This document shows positions 27,230 through 36,486 of a stretch of 64,000 nt of DNA, in pieces (the stretch's first letter is position 1; each line of letters starts with the position of its first letter). This DNA comes from Clostridia bacterium (GTDB lineage Bacteria > Bacillota > Clostridia > Oscillospirales > Acutalibacteraceae). The notes beneath the pieces were generated by a model. It saw only the letters and a program-made list of their open reading frames with translations, searched no databases and had not been told where the DNA came from. The stretch spans positions 186,001-250,000 of the forward strand of contig JAFZUV010000018.1 in NCBI GenBank assembly GCA_017618135.1. Direction: 5' to 3'. The translations under genes were made by a program, and so were the position numbers.

Positions 27230-27248
27230 ATTTCTTGCTATATTTTAG

Positions 27249-27297
27249 CTCCTTGCCGCGAGCAGTGACTTGCGGCCAACAGACCAGAAGGAGGTGC
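27249..27297 (+). promoter_or_regulatory. Probable S6:S18 ribosomal-protein leader hairpin
   Basis: In the rpsF 5' untranslated region, CTCCTT (27251-27256) can pair with the ribosome-site AAGGAG just before the start, and TTGCCGC (27255-27261) with GCGGCCAA (27273-27280) with one bulge. This would sequester the ribosome site. Bacterial rpsF operons are known to be controlled by an S6:S18-binding leader with a bulged CCG. The match here is by position and pairing only. Confidence 0.5.
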
Positions 27298-27304
27298 AAC
27301 GAAA

Positions 27305-27586
27305 ATGACCAGTAAGTATGAGGCGGCTTTGGTGTTTTCCGTAGCCGGCGGCGATGATGCCGTGGCGGCTCTTAACACAAAGTTTAATGACCTTATAGCC
27401 AAGCACGGCACGGTCGAAAGCGTTGACGATTGGGGTAAGCGCAAGCTTGCCTATCTCATCAACGATGAGGCTGAAGGCTATTACACTTTCATAACATTTG
27501 AAAGCGAGCCTGATTTTCCTGCTGAGCTTGAGCGAATTGCCGGCATTACCGAAGGTGTACTTCGTGTAATGGTAATCAAGAAGTAA
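27305..27586 (+). CDS. rpsF: 30S ribosomal protein S6
   Basis: A 93-residue S6 with the usual ferredoxin-like fold. YEAALVFS opens the protein and VDDWGKRKLAYLINDEAEGYYTFITFE covers the conserved S18-binding strand. It is the first gene of the classical rpsF-ssb-rpsR operon and has AGGAGGTG in front of the ATG. Confidence 0.96.
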   Translation: MTSKYEAALVFSVAGGDDAVAALNTKFNDLIAKHGTVESVDDWGKRKLAYLINDEAEGYYTFITFESEPDFPAELERIAGITEGVLRVMVIKK

Positions 27587-27599
27587 TGGAGGATTGAGG

Positions 27600-28034
27600 A
27601 TGTTTAATTTAGTAGTTTTAACAGGTAGGCTTACCGCTGATCCGGAGCTTAAGACAACGAATACCGGCATTTCGGTAACTTCGTTTTCCATTGCTGTCAA
27701 CCGCCGCTACCGTGCAGGCGAGGAAACGCAGACTGATTTTATAAATATTGTAGCATGGCGTCAGACTGCGGAATTTATTACAAAATACTTTAAAAAGGGC
27801 AATATGATAGGCATAGAGGGTTCTATACAGACCCGCAAATATGTTGATAAAAACGGCAATAACCGCACGGTATTTGAGGTTGTAGCCAGCAATGCCCAGT
27901 TTGTTGAATCTAAAAAGGATAGTACACCGTCTGCCGGAAATATATCCGATGAGCAACCGGCTTCATTCAGTAATGCCGAGAGCAGTGATTTTACCGAGAT
28001 TGATTCCGGTATGGATGATGACCTTCCGTTCTGA
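27600..28034 (+). CDS. ssb: Single-stranded DNA-binding protein
   Basis: A 144-residue SSB. The OB fold starts MFNLVVLTGRLTADPELKTT and contains NIVAWRQTAEFITKYFKKGN. A disordered linker follows, and the acidic tip DDDLPF is the docking site for RecQ, PriA and other partners. The ATG at 27600 is eight bases behind GGAGG; a TTG six bases earlier is in frame but less likely. Confidence 0.96.
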   Translation: MFNLVVLTGRLTADPELKTTNTGISVTSFSIAVNRRYRAGEETQTDFINIVAWRQTAEFITKYFKKGNMIGIEGSIQTRKYVDKNGNNRTVFEVVASNAQFVESKKDSTPSAGNISDEQPASFSNAESSDFTEIDSGMDDDLPF

Positions 28035-28052
28035 TGATTGGAGATTTTTATA

Positions 28053-28292
28053 ATGGAAAAAACTGATAGACCGCTTCACAGGAAGGCAAGAAAGAAAGTT
28101 TGCCATTTCTGCGTTGACCGTGTAGAGGAAATCGATTATAAGGATATAGCCAAGCTTCGCAAGTTTGTTTCCGAGCGCGCAAAGATTTTACCGCGCCGGG
28201 CAACAGGCACCTGCGCAAAGCATCAGCGCGCGCTTACAACAGCTATAAAGCGTGCCCGTCAGGTAGCGCTCCTTCCTTATACAAACGATTGA
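28053..28292 (+). CDS. rpsR: 30S ribosomal protein S18
   Basis: A 79-residue basic protein with [17 protein letters not shown] near the N-terminus (two Cys as in zinc-carrying S18 forms) and the core [28 protein letters not shown] chose the ATG at 28053 behind TTGGAG. It ends the rpsF operon and is followed by a terminator. Confidence 0.96.
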   Translation: MEKTDRPLHRKARKKVCHFCVDRVEEIDYKDIAKLRKFVSERAKILPRRATGTCAKHQRALTTAIKRARQVALLPYTND

Positions 28293-28306
28293 TTTAGAAT
28301 TATTTA

Positions 28307-28336
28307 TCCGCAGGCAAGAGCCTGCGGAATTTTTTT
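28307..28336 (+). terminator. Terminator of the rpsF operon
   Basis: TCCGCAGGC (28307-28315) pairs with GCCTGCGGA (28320-28328), loop AAGA, then seven T. Confidence 0.9.
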
Positions 28337-28384
28337 GTAAAACATTCGTTGCTGGTTTAACCTTTTTGACCCGTTATAAAAATA

Positions 28385-28413
28385 TTGAAATATTCTATAT
28401 ATAGTGTTATAAT
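28385..28413 (+). promoter_or_regulatory. Promoter before recJ
   Basis: TTGAAA (28385-28390), 17 bases, TATAAT (28408-28413). It probably drives the long run recJ-relA-dtd-MBL-hemZ-kinase. Confidence 0.7.
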
Positions 28414-28451
28414 AAAATGAAATACTATCTATTGAGGGAGGGGGATCGTAT

Positions 28452-30467
28452 ATGGCGTTTAAGAAATGGCAAATAGGTGCGGTTGATAAGCAGACTGCTA
28501 AAATACTGGCTGAAGAATGTGATGTAGATTCTTTTGCGGCGCTGATAGCCGTAAGTCGCGGTATTGACGATCCTTCTGAATTTGAACTGATGATGTCTGA
28601 TGAACCTGTTCTCGGCGAGCCTCGTGAGCTTGCGGATATATCTGTAGCCGCAGAGTTCCTTAATAATGCAATAAAAACGAACAGGAAAATTGCCGTTTTT
28701 GGAGACTATGATTGTGACGGTGTCACAGCCACAGCAATTATGCTTCATTATTTAAAAAGCAAGGGTGCTGATGCTGTCGCTTATATACCCGACAGGGTGA
28801 GTGAGGGATATGGTATGAGCCGAGAGGCTATAGATAATCTCTCGTCTCAGGGTGTTAATGTAATAGTTACGGTAGACAACGGTATTTCCTGCGCCGCTGA
28901 GGTGGAATACGCAAAAGCTCTCGGTATAGATGTGGTTGTTACAGATCATCATTTGCCGCCGGAAAAATTGCCGGTTGCCATAGCGGTGGTAGATCCCCAC
29001 CGTAAGGATTGCCGTTCTTCCTTTAAAGAGGTGTGCGGAGCGCAGGTGGCATTTAAGCTGATTTGCGTTATGGATGATAAGGAGCCTGAGCAGATGCTTA
29101 ACAGGTACGGCGATTTGCTGGCTATTGCGGTAATGGGCGATGTTATGCCGCTTATAAATGAAAACCGTTCAATAGTAAAGTACGGTATAAGGCTTATAAA
29201 AGCTAAACCGCGTGTAGGGGTTTCTGCTATTATCAACAGCTCGGGCATTGATCGTAACACCCTTAATTCCGGCAGAATATCTTTCGGTATAGTACCCCGA
29301 ATAAACACAGCCGGAAGAATGGGCAGTGCGTACAGAGCGTTGGAATTGTTGCTTTGTGAGGATATGATGAAGGCGCTGGCTATTGCCGGAGAGCTTGAGG
29401 ATGACAATGCTCTGCGTCAAAAAACCGAAAAGGACATTTTGACCGAGGCGGTAAAAAAAATAGAGGAAAACGGTTATCAACACAACAGGGTTATTGTAGT
29501 TGACGGAAAAGACTGGCATCTGGGCGTTATCGGAATTGTAGCGTCAAGACTGTGTGAAAAGTATTTAAAGCCCACGGTTGTCTTGTCCGTCAAAGACGGT
29601 ATGGCGCACGGTTCGGGCAGAAGCTATGAGGGCTTCGGGCTTTACGAGGCAATAAGTGCCTGCGGCAAAGTATTAAAGAAATACGGAGGTCATGCGCTTG
29701 CCGCCGGCGTAAGTTTGCGGGAAGAGGATATTTGTGATTTCAGAGATGCAATAAATAAATATGCGCTTAAAAGCGACTATGTTCCACCGGTTATGAAGTT
29801 GGATCTTAAAATCAATCCGGCTGCTATGAGCGTTGATATGGCTTACGCGGTAAAGCGCCTTGAACCGTTCGGACCGGGAAATCCTGTTCCACAGTTCGGT
29901 ATATTCGGCGTAACACTGCAAAGCATATCCGAGCTTTCAGGAGGTAAACATCTGAAACTGATGTTTAAAAAAGAAAATGCCGTTTTTGCGGCTCTCCTGT
30001 TTTCGGTAAGCAGAGATAAGTTTTGTTTTAATATAGGCGATGTGTGCGATATTGCCGTTTGTCTGGATATTAATATGTACAAAGGAAATACTATGTTATC
30101 CGTGCAGATAAAGGCTATACGACTCAGCGCGGATTATAAGGAAAATACTTTTTCGGAAATTACAGCTTTTGATGATTTTGTTTCGGGATATTCGATAAAC
30201 AGAAATGTACTTTGTCCCACAAGAGAAGATATTGCAAATGTTTACAGAAGTATCGTTTCTTCTCCGGCTTCAGAAAAACGGCTTGAGTATATGTTTATTA
30301 ACAGTCCCGGATATGCAAAAACTAAGACGGCACTTATGGTATTAACCGAGTTGGGGCTTGTGGTGGCGAACAACGGTAATTACATTGCGTCTGTAAATCA
30401 TGAAAAAACAGAGCTTGAAAACTCTTCTGTATACAGGAGGCTTAAAGGTGGTGACGGCGTTGAATGA
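28452..30467 (+). CDS. recJ: Single-stranded-DNA exonuclease RecJ
   Basis: A 671-residue 5'-3' exonuclease of the DHH family. The metal-binding motifs GDYDCDGVTAT (84-94) and VVTDHH (162-167) are intact, and GGHALAAG marks the DHHA1 domain. An OB fold and a C-terminal region follow, giving the longer Gram-positive form. It provides resection for recombination and repair. GAGGGAGG precedes the ATG. Its end overlaps the start of relA by about 20 bases. Confidence 0.94.
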   Translation: MAFKKWQIGAVDKQTAKILAEECDVDSFAALIAVSRGIDDPSEFELMMSDEPVLGEPRELADISVAAEFLNNAIKTNRKIAVFGDYDCDGVTATAIMLHYLKSKGADAVAYIPDRVSEGYGMSREAIDNLSSQGVNVIVTVDNGISCAAEVEYAKALGIDVVVTDHHLPPEKLPVAIAVVDPHRKDCRSSFKEVCGAQVAFKLICVMDDKEPEQMLNRYGDLLAIAVMGDVMPLINENRSIVKYGIRLIKAKPRVGVSAIINSSGIDRNTLNSGRISFGIVPRINTAGRMGSAYRALELLLCEDMMKALAIAGELEDDNALRQKTEKDILTEAVKKIEENGYQHNRVIVVDGKDWHLGVIGIVASRLCEKYLKPTVVLSVKDGMAHGSGRSYEGFGLYEAISACGKVLKKYGGHALAAGVSLREEDICDFRDAINKYALKSDYVPPVMKLDLKINPAAMSVDMAYAVKRLEPFGPGNPVPQFGIFGVTLQSISELSGGKHLKLMFKKENAVFAALLFSVSRDKFCFNIGDVCDIAVCLDINMYKGNTMLSVQIKAIRLSADYKENTFSEITAFDDFVSGYSINRNVLCPTREDIANVYRSIVSSPASEKRLEYMFINSPGYAKTKTALMVLTELGLVVANNGNYIASVNHEKTELENSSVYRRLKGGDGVE

Positions 30468-32649
30468 CAAGTATTCGGCTGATTATAATAGTTTATTGGA
30501 CTGCTTAAAGGCGCAGGGCGGCAGTTATGACCATCAGCTTATAAAGCGTGCATTTGAGTACTGCGTTACTATGCACGCGGGGCAAAAGCGTTGGACCAAT
30601 GAGGAGTACTATATTCACCCGTTATCTGTTGCTAAGATAGTAATTTCAATGGGTCTTGACAGTCAATCGGTAGCGGCATGCCTTTTACACGATGTTGTTG
30701 AGGACACTAAAGCCACTGTTGACGACATTAAGCAACGGTTTGGTGAAGAAGTGGCTTTGCTGGTGGACGGAGTAACAAGGATCGGGAGAATTTCAATAAG
30801 TTCAAAAGAGCAGGAGCAGGCCGAGAGTCTTCGCAAAATGCTTATAGCTATGGGCAAGGATATAAGGGTCATTATCATTAAGCTTGCCGACCGGCTTCAC
30901 AATATGCGTACGCTTGACGCAATACCGGAGTCAAAGCAGCGAGAAAAGTCGCTTGAAACGCTGGAAATTTATGCGCCTATTGCGCACAGACTCGGTATCC
31001 GTCCTTTAAAAGAGGAACTTGAGGATCTCGCCATAAAGCACCTTGACCCGATTGCATATTCTGAAATTGAGGAATCTCTTATTGTGCGTAAGGCTCAGAG
31101 AGAGAGCATATTAAATGATATCAAAGACCGGATAGAAGTCCGCCTTAAAGAGGAAATGCCGGGTATCGGTATGCAATTTCAGGGCAGAGTGAAGTCTATT
31201 TACGGTATTTACCGAAAGATGTATTTGCAGAACAGAAGCCTTGATGAAATATACGATATTTATGCCATAAGAATTATTACCGATACCGTGACCGATTGTT
31301 ACAATATTCTCGGCATTATGCATGATATGTTCAGACCTATACCAAACAGGTTTAAGGACTATATTTCAACGCCAAAGCCGAATATGTATCAGTCGCTTCA
31401 CACTACCGTTATAAGCCGTGAAGGCGTCCCTTTTGAAATACAGATACGAACGGCTGAAATGCATCACACGGCTGAATACGGTATCGCGGCACACTGGAAA
31501 TATAAAGAGGGTATAAACGGTAACGATCAGTCACTTGAACAGCGCCTTGCATGGATAAGGCAGATACTTGAAGCCGGTGAGGTGTCTGGTGATAATTCAG
31601 AGCTTGTAAGGAGTATAAAGGTAGATCTTTCTCAAGAGGATGTATTTGCCGTGACTCCTAAGGGAGATGTTATAAACCTGCCTGTCGGTTCTACTGTGGT
31701 TGACTTTGCTTTTGCGATACATTCCGCTGTGGGAGTTAAAATGATAGGCGCTAAGGCAGACGGTAAAATAGTACCCTTAAATCACGAAATTAAAACCGGA
31801 GAAGTTATAGAGATACTGACTACCAGTCAGCCCGGTCACGGACCAAGTCGTGACTGGATGAATATCGCGGTCACCAATTCCGCGAAAACAAAAATACGCT
31901 CATGGTTTAAAAAGGAAAAGCGCGAAGAAAATATTGAAACCGGAAAATCCGAGCTGGAAAAAGAACTACGCCGAAGCGGTATTGAGTTCACCGAAAAAGA
32001 GTTTTCGGATATGACGGCTGAGTTATCCCGCCGTATGCATTATTCAGAGCCTGATGAATTTTTCTCCGCTATAGGTTACGGCGGCATATTGATATCTAAA
32101 ATAATGCCGAGGATAAGAGAAGATTATAATCGCCGGAAGAATGTATCAAGCGTACCTGCAATACCTGAAACGGCAGAGCGTGTATCGGCTTCAAGCGAGG
32201 GCGTCGTAGTAGACGGAATAGATAACTGCCTTATAAGGCTTTCCCGTTGTTGTTCCCCGCTTCCCGGAGATGATATAATAGGCTTTATTACACGGGGGCA
32301 CGGAGTTTCTATTCATAAGCGGGATTGTAATAATGTACCTGTTGACTTGTCAAAAGCATCCGAACCTGAGCGTTGGATACCGGCACACTGGGATAACGCT
32401 AAAAGAGAACATTTTATTTCAGCTATTCGTATATATTCGGTTGACCGAGACGGTCTGCTTGCGGATATTATGGGCGTAGCTTACAATATGAGGCTTTCCG
32501 TACATTCAATGAACGCACGCAAAACAAGCGGCGGCAACTGTGTTATATCTATAACAATAAATGCTGAAAGTGTAGAGCACTTAAAGAGTATTATTTCTCA
32601 AATAGAAAAAGTAAACGGCGTTTACAGCGTAGAAAGAGTGATAAAATGA
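30448..32649 (+). CDS. relA: (p)ppGpp synthetase/hydrolase, Rel family
   Basis: A 733-residue bifunctional Rel. The HD hydrolase domain (LLHDVVEDT near 80) is intact, so both synthesis and degradation are expected. The synthetase domain has RVKSIYGIYRK and YQSLHTTV. TGS (DVFAVTPKGDVINLPVGSTVVDFAFAIH), a zinc-finger-like region with RCCSPLPGD and a C-terminal ACT domain follow. I chose the GTG at 30448, seven bases after AGGAGG, which overlaps the recJ end; the open frame extends further into recJ without a ribosome site. Confidence 0.95.
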   Translation: MVTALNDKYSADYNSLLDCLKAQGGSYDHQLIKRAFEYCVTMHAGQKRWTNEEYYIHPLSVAKIVISMGLDSQSVAACLLHDVVEDTKATVDDIKQRFGEEVALLVDGVTRIGRISISSKEQEQAESLRKMLIAMGKDIRVIIIKLADRLHNMRTLDAIPESKQREKSLETLEIYAPIAHRLGIRPLKEELEDLAIKHLDPIAYSEIEESLIVRKAQRESILNDIKDRIEVRLKEEMPGIGMQFQGRVKSIYGIYRKMYLQNRSLDEIYDIYAIRIITDTVTDCYNILGIMHDMFRPIPNRFKDYISTPKPNMYQSLHTTVISREGVPFEIQIRTAEMHHTAEYGIAAHWKYKEGINGNDQSLEQRLAWIRQILEAGEVSGDNSELVRSIKVDLSQEDVFAVTPKGDVINLPVGSTVVDFAFAIHSAVGVKMIGAKADGKIVPLNHEIKTGEVIEILTTSQPGHGPSRDWMNIAVTNSAKTKIRSWFKKEKREENIETGKSELEKELRRSGIEFTEKEFSDMTAELSRRMHYSEPDEFFSAIGYGGILISKIMPRIREDYNRRKNVSSVPAIPETAERVSASSEGVVVDGIDNCLIRLSRCCSPLPGDDIIGFITRGHGVSIHKRDCNNVPVDLSKASEPERWIPAHWDNAKREHFISAIRIYSVDRDGLLADIMGVAYNMRLSVHSMNARKTSGGNCVISITINAESVEHLKSIISQIEKVNGVYSVERVIK

Positions 32650-33110
32650 AGGCGCTGATTCAAAGGGTACTGTCCGCAAGCGTCAGTGTGGAAAACCGGA
32701 CAGTCGGTCAAAGTAACGCCGGATATATGATTCTTTTTTGTGCCGTTGAGGGTGACAACCGTTCGGATATACAGCTTCTTGCAAGAAAAACCGTAAACCT
32801 TCGGGTTTTCAGGGATGAGAATGATAAAATGAATAAATCAATTACAGATGTAGACGGCGAGGTTCTTTGCATATCGCAGTTTACACTGGCTGCGGATGCA
32901 AAAAAGGGAAACCGGCCGTCATTCATAAAGGCTTTAGCACCGGATATTGCTTGCGAGTTTTATGATGAGTACTGTAAAGAACTTGAAAATCTCGGCGTTA
33001 AAAAGGTTGAGAAGGGAGTTTTTGGTGCGGATATGCAGGTGTCACTTGTGAACGACGGACCGGTAACAATATTACTCGATACCGAGGTTTGGAATAAAAA
33101 TGGAAGTTAA
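32646..33110 (+). CDS. dtd: D-aminoacyl-tRNA deacylase
   Basis: A 154-residue enzyme that removes D-amino acids from tRNA. The active-site motif reads SQFTLAAD (77-84; usually SQFTLYAD/SQFTLxAD) and is followed by KKGNRPSF. The chirality-checking Gly-cis-Pro loop is NDGPVT near 139. Start overlaps relA by four bases (ATGA), the common rel-dtd pairing of Firmicutes. Confidence 0.94.
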   Translation: MKALIQRVLSASVSVENRTVGQSNAGYMILFCAVEGDNRSDIQLLARKTVNLRVFRDENDKMNKSITDVDGEVLCISQFTLAADAKKGNRPSFIKALAPDIACEFYDEYCKELENLGVKKVEKGVFGADMQVSLVNDGPVTILLDTEVWNKNGS

Positions 33111-33720
33111 ATTATTACTGAACGGTCTTTATATTGCAAGAGCAAACAGCTATGGAGTTGTTTCAAATGATGCCGCGGTGGTTATTGATTGCGGTAAATA
33201 CGATTTGGCGCTTGAAAATTTTTTAGAGTACAACAAAGATAAAGCAAGACTCATTCTGCTGACGCACGCGCATTTTGATCATATATTGGGTGTGCAGAAA
33301 CTGCGTGAAAAAACCGGAGTACCGATAGCTATAGGTAAAACCGAAGCGGAGAATATGTGCAATCCGGAGTATAATCTTTCGAACAGATTGAGAGAAAAAA
33401 TAGGCGAATTTAAGCCGGATTATACCATTGTTGATGAGCAAACCGTAACTGTGGGGAGTCTTAAGATTAAAGCCTACGAGATGCCGGGACACACGAAAGG
33501 AAGTATGGTATATCTTATCGGCAATAATCTTTTTTCTGGCGATGTGCTCTTTAAAGGCAGTGTGGGCCGTACGGATTTGCCGGGCGGCAACAGTGATGAA
33601 ATGCGTAATTCACTTGACCGAATTATGTGGCTCTTCGGCGATGATATAAATGTTTATCCCGGGCATGACGCGGCGACAACAATGGGCGATGAGCGAAAAA
33701 ACAATCCCTATTTGAGGTAG
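33100..33720 (+). CDS. Metallo-beta-lactamase fold hydrolase (glyoxalase II-like)
   Basis: A 206-residue MBL protein. Metal ligands are complete: LTHAHFDH at 54-61, then PGHTKGS, FSGDVLF and VYPGHD. This is the rel-dtd-linked subgroup annotated as hydroxyacylglutathione hydrolase-like; the true substrate in clostridia, which lack glutathione, is unknown. It overlaps dtd by 11 bases and precedes hemZ. Confidence 0.9.
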   Translation: MEVKLLLNGLYIARANSYGVVSNDAAVVIDCGKYDLALENFLEYNKDKARLILLTHAHFDHILGVQKLREKTGVPIAIGKTEAENMCNPEYNLSNRLREKIGEFKPDYTIVDEQTVTVGSLKIKAYEMPGHTKGSMVYLIGNNLFSGDVLFKGSVGRTDLPGGNSDEMRNSLDRIMWLFGDDINVYPGHDAATTMGDERKNNPYLR

Positions 33721-33723
33721 AGA

Positions 33724-35196
33724 ATGCAGCTTTGTAATATAGGTCACAGTTTTGATTACGAAACAGAAAAAGTAATAAGGATTTTTTTGCCTTACGAGAA
33801 AATAAATATAACACATAAATTGTGTGAGTCGGACAGTCTGGCTGTTTGCAAACTGCAGGGGTTTGACGGATATAGCGAGGCTGTGGTTACTGTAAAGCTT
33901 TCGGGTAAGCAAGAATGTCAAAACGAAAAAATTTTGTCACTCGATTTAAGGGAAAGTGAGCTTGCCGTGTCAAGATGCCTGTACATATGCCTTAGCAAGA
34001 TTACCGGCTATAAAAGCAGTTGGGGTATTTTAACAGGCATTCGTCCTGCAAAGCTGTTTTCTAATATTACAGCCAGTAAAAGCAGTCAATTCGCTGAGAG
34101 CGTCTTTGTTGATGATTACTTATGCTCGCGCCGTAAAGCACAGCTTTGCAAGGCTTGCGCCGAGAGTGAGAAAAGAATAACCGATATAAGCACTTCAAAA
34201 TCGTTTAGTCTTTACGTATCTGTGCCGTTTTGCCCGTCAAGGTGTTCGTACTGTTCATTTGTTTCACATTCGGTGGAAAACGCAAAGGATATAATTCCTG
34301 AGTATTTGCGACTGTTAAGGAAAGAACTTAAATATACCGGCGCCGTTGTAAGGAGGCTTAAGCTGAGGCTTGAAACGGTTTATGTGGGCGGCGGTACTCC
34401 CACTTCCATAACCGCTCGTGAGCTTAGTGAGTTGCTATGTGCCATAAAGAATAATTTTGATTTTTCGTGCGTCAGGGAGTTTACGGTTGAGGCGGGAAGA
34501 CCGGATACTATAGATGCGGAAAAATTACAGGCAATAAAAGCGGCAGGTGTTACAAGAATAAGCATAAATCCGCAGAGTATGAATGATGAAGTCCTGCGTG
34601 CTGTCGGGAGACGGCATACTACAGCGCAAATGAGAACAGCTTTTAATCTCGCTAAAAGTGTTGGATTTGATAATATAAACACCGACCTTATAGCAGGGCT
34701 ACCGTCCGATACATTAAGCAGTTTTAAAAATTCGCTTTATGAAATAATAAAACTCGGGCCCGAAAGCGTTACGGTTCATTCGTTGTCTGTAAAGCGCGCG
34801 GCGGATATTACCCGTAAAGGCAACCTTCCCGATTTTTCAGTAGGAAAAGAAGCGGGGAAAATGGTTGATTTCGCGCGAAAAACACTTGAAGAAAACGGAT
34901 TTTTACCGTATTATATGTACAGGCAGAGTAAGACGGTGGGCAATCTCGAGAATGTAGGGTATTCAAAACCGGGATTTGAGGGGCTTTACAATGTTTACAT
35001 TATGGATGAAACGCACACCATTCTTGCTTGCGGCGCTTCGGCGGTGAGTAAGCTTAAGGAACCTGGCGGCAACAACATCGAGAGAATATTTAACTTTAAA
35101 TATCCGTATGAATATATAAATAGATTTGATGAGATTATTTCCCGAAAAGAGGCAATAAAGTACTATTATGATAAATACCTTGGGTGCAATAAATAA
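33724..35196 (+). CDS. hemZ: Radical SAM HemZ-like protein (coproporphyrinogen dehydrogenase family)
   Basis: A 490-residue radical-SAM protein. The cluster motif CPSRCSYC gives Cys170, Cys174 and Cys177, followed by the SAM-binding GGGTPTSI (about 221-228). An N-terminal domain of about 160 residues is typical of HemZ rather than HemN. HemZ is annotated as an oxygen-independent coproporphyrinogen III dehydrogenase, but no other heme gene is here. The rel-dtd-MBL-hemZ order is recurrent in clostridia, so the real activity may differ. It follows the MBL gene by three bases. Confidence 0.9.
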   Translation: MQLCNIGHSFDYETEKVIRIFLPYEKINITHKLCESDSLAVCKLQGFDGYSEAVVTVKLSGKQECQNEKILSLDLRESELAVSRCLYICLSKITGYKSSWGILTGIRPAKLFSNITASKSSQFAESVFVDDYLCSRRKAQLCKACAESEKRITDISTSKSFSLYVSVPFCPSRCSYCSFVSHSVENAKDIIPEYLRLLRKELKYTGAVVRRLKLRLETVYVGGGTPTSITARELSELLCAIKNNFDFSCVREFTVEAGRPDTIDAEKLQAIKAAGVTRISINPQSMNDEVLRAVGRRHTTAQMRTAFNLAKSVGFDNINTDLIAGLPSDTLSSFKNSLYEIIKLGPESVTVHSLSVKRAADITRKGNLPDFSVGKEAGKMVDFARKTLEENGFLPYYMYRQSKTVGNLENVGYSKPGFEGLYNVYIMDETHTILACGASAVSKLKEPGGNNIERIFNFKYPYEYINRFDEIISRKEAIKYYYDKYLGCNK

Positions 35197-36088
35197 GCAG
35201 GTTGTCAAGAACGCCCGCAAGTTTGTTGATTTATGTGAAAAAGAGTATAGAGAACAGATTTGCTCCTTAGCAAAACGCATTGCAGATAATGACGATATAA
35301 AAATTGTTGCGATTGCAGGTCCTTCTGCCTCCGGAAAGACAACTACGGCGCATATACTTATGAATGAGCTTGAAAAGCATAATGAAAAGACCGCCGTAAT
35401 ATCCCTTGACGATTTTTACCTGCCGCTTCAAAAATTACCGTTTAACCCTGACGGAAGCCGTGATATAGAATCGGTAAACGCAATGGATATCGATCGTATT
35501 GAAAAGGCTTTCAGGGATATTATAGATAACGGATTTGCTCTGTTGCCGCAATTTGATTTTTTAACAAAATCAAGGCAAGAAAACGCAAAAGAAATCAATA
35601 TCGGTTCGCGCGGTATTGCGATAGTGGAGGGCTTGCACGCTCTAAATCCGCGGATTACAGGTGTCGTGCCGCAAAAGAATATTCTGAAAGTATATATAAG
35701 CGTCAATACTCCGATTGAGGACGAGGATGGCAAGCGAGTGCTTACAAGCCGTGAGGTGAGGCTTATACGGAGAGTATTGCGTGATGAAAAATTCAGGGGT
35801 GCGGAGCCTGCCGAAACGCTGAGTCTTTGGAATAATGTGATTAAGGGCGAGAGCAGATATCTTTACTGTTTCAAGGATACCGCTGATATAAAGCTTAAAA
35901 CACTTCACCCTTACGAGTTATGCGTATATAAAGATCGTTTTTGTAAAATGAGAGACAGTGTAGACGAGAATACGCCTTGCTATGATTGTTTTATAAGGTC
36001 TGCAAATGCTCTTGAGCGTTTTTGGTCGCTTGACAGTGAATCAGTTCCTGAAAACTCACTTATCCGTGAGTTTATAGGGAGTGAATAA
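35168..36088 (+). CDS. udk: Uridine kinase-like nucleoside kinase
   Basis: A 306-residue P-loop kinase. GPSASGKTTT lies at 51-60 and SLDDFYLPL follows, the Udk/phosphoribulokinase pattern. The C-terminal half is longer than in classical Udk (about 210 residues), which places it in the larger clostridial nucleoside kinase group. The start overlaps hemZ by 29 bases. It phosphorylates uridine or cytidine in salvage; substrate assignment is from family only. Confidence 0.85.
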   Translation: MINTLGAINKQVVKNARKFVDLCEKEYREQICSLAKRIADNDDIKIVAIAGPSASGKTTTAHILMNELEKHNEKTAVISLDDFYLPLQKLPFNPDGSRDIESVNAMDIDRIEKAFRDIIDNGFALLPQFDFLTKSRQENAKEINIGSRGIAIVEGLHALNPRITGVVPQKNILKVYISVNTPIEDEDGKRVLTSREVRLIRRVLRDEKFRGAEPAETLSLWNNVIKGESRYLYCFKDTADIKLKTLHPYELCVYKDRFCKMRDSVDENTPCYDCFIRSANALERFWSLDSESVPENSLIREFIGSE

Positions 36089-36111
36089 AGAATATTTACG
36101 GAGGTATTATT

Positions 36112-36480
36112 ATGGAATTTTTTGATGATGCAGTAAATAAGACAAAAGAGGTTTTTGAAACCGTTTCAAAGAAAACCGGCGAGGTTATCGCAACCGAAAA
36201 GCAGAGATTTGACATGGCTTCACTTAAAACCAAGAGAGAAAAAGATTACACTGCACTCGGTAAGCTTTATTTCGATTTGGTAAAGGATGATGAAAACGCT
36301 GCTGAGGATGTAAAAGTGCTGGTTGACGCAATAAAGGAAAAAAGCTCCCAAATCGATAAGCTTGCCGCTCAAATTCAGGGGGCAAAAAACAAGCTTATCT
36401 GTTCTAACTGCGGTGCTAAAATTGATAATAATTCAATTTATTGCAACATTTGCGGAGAAAAACTTGGCGGTGAGGAATAA
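36112..36480 (+). CDS. Small helical protein with C-terminal zinc ribbon
   Basis: A 122-residue cytoplasmic protein. Residues 1-92 are helical and charged (FFDDAVNKTKEVFETVSKKT), and CSNCG...YCNICG at 97-114 (Cys97, 100, 111, 114) is a zinc ribbon. Such proteins are common in Firmicutes, with unknown function. It has GGAGG before the ATG and lies between the nucleoside kinase and mtnN, seven bases before the latter. Confidence 0.75.
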   Translation: MEFFDDAVNKTKEVFETVSKKTGEVIATEKQRFDMASLKTKREKDYTALGKLYFDLVKDDENAAEDVKVLVDAIKEKSSQIDKLAAQIQGAKNKLICSNCGAKIDNNSIYCNICGEKLGGEE

Positions 36481-36486
36481 TCTTAT

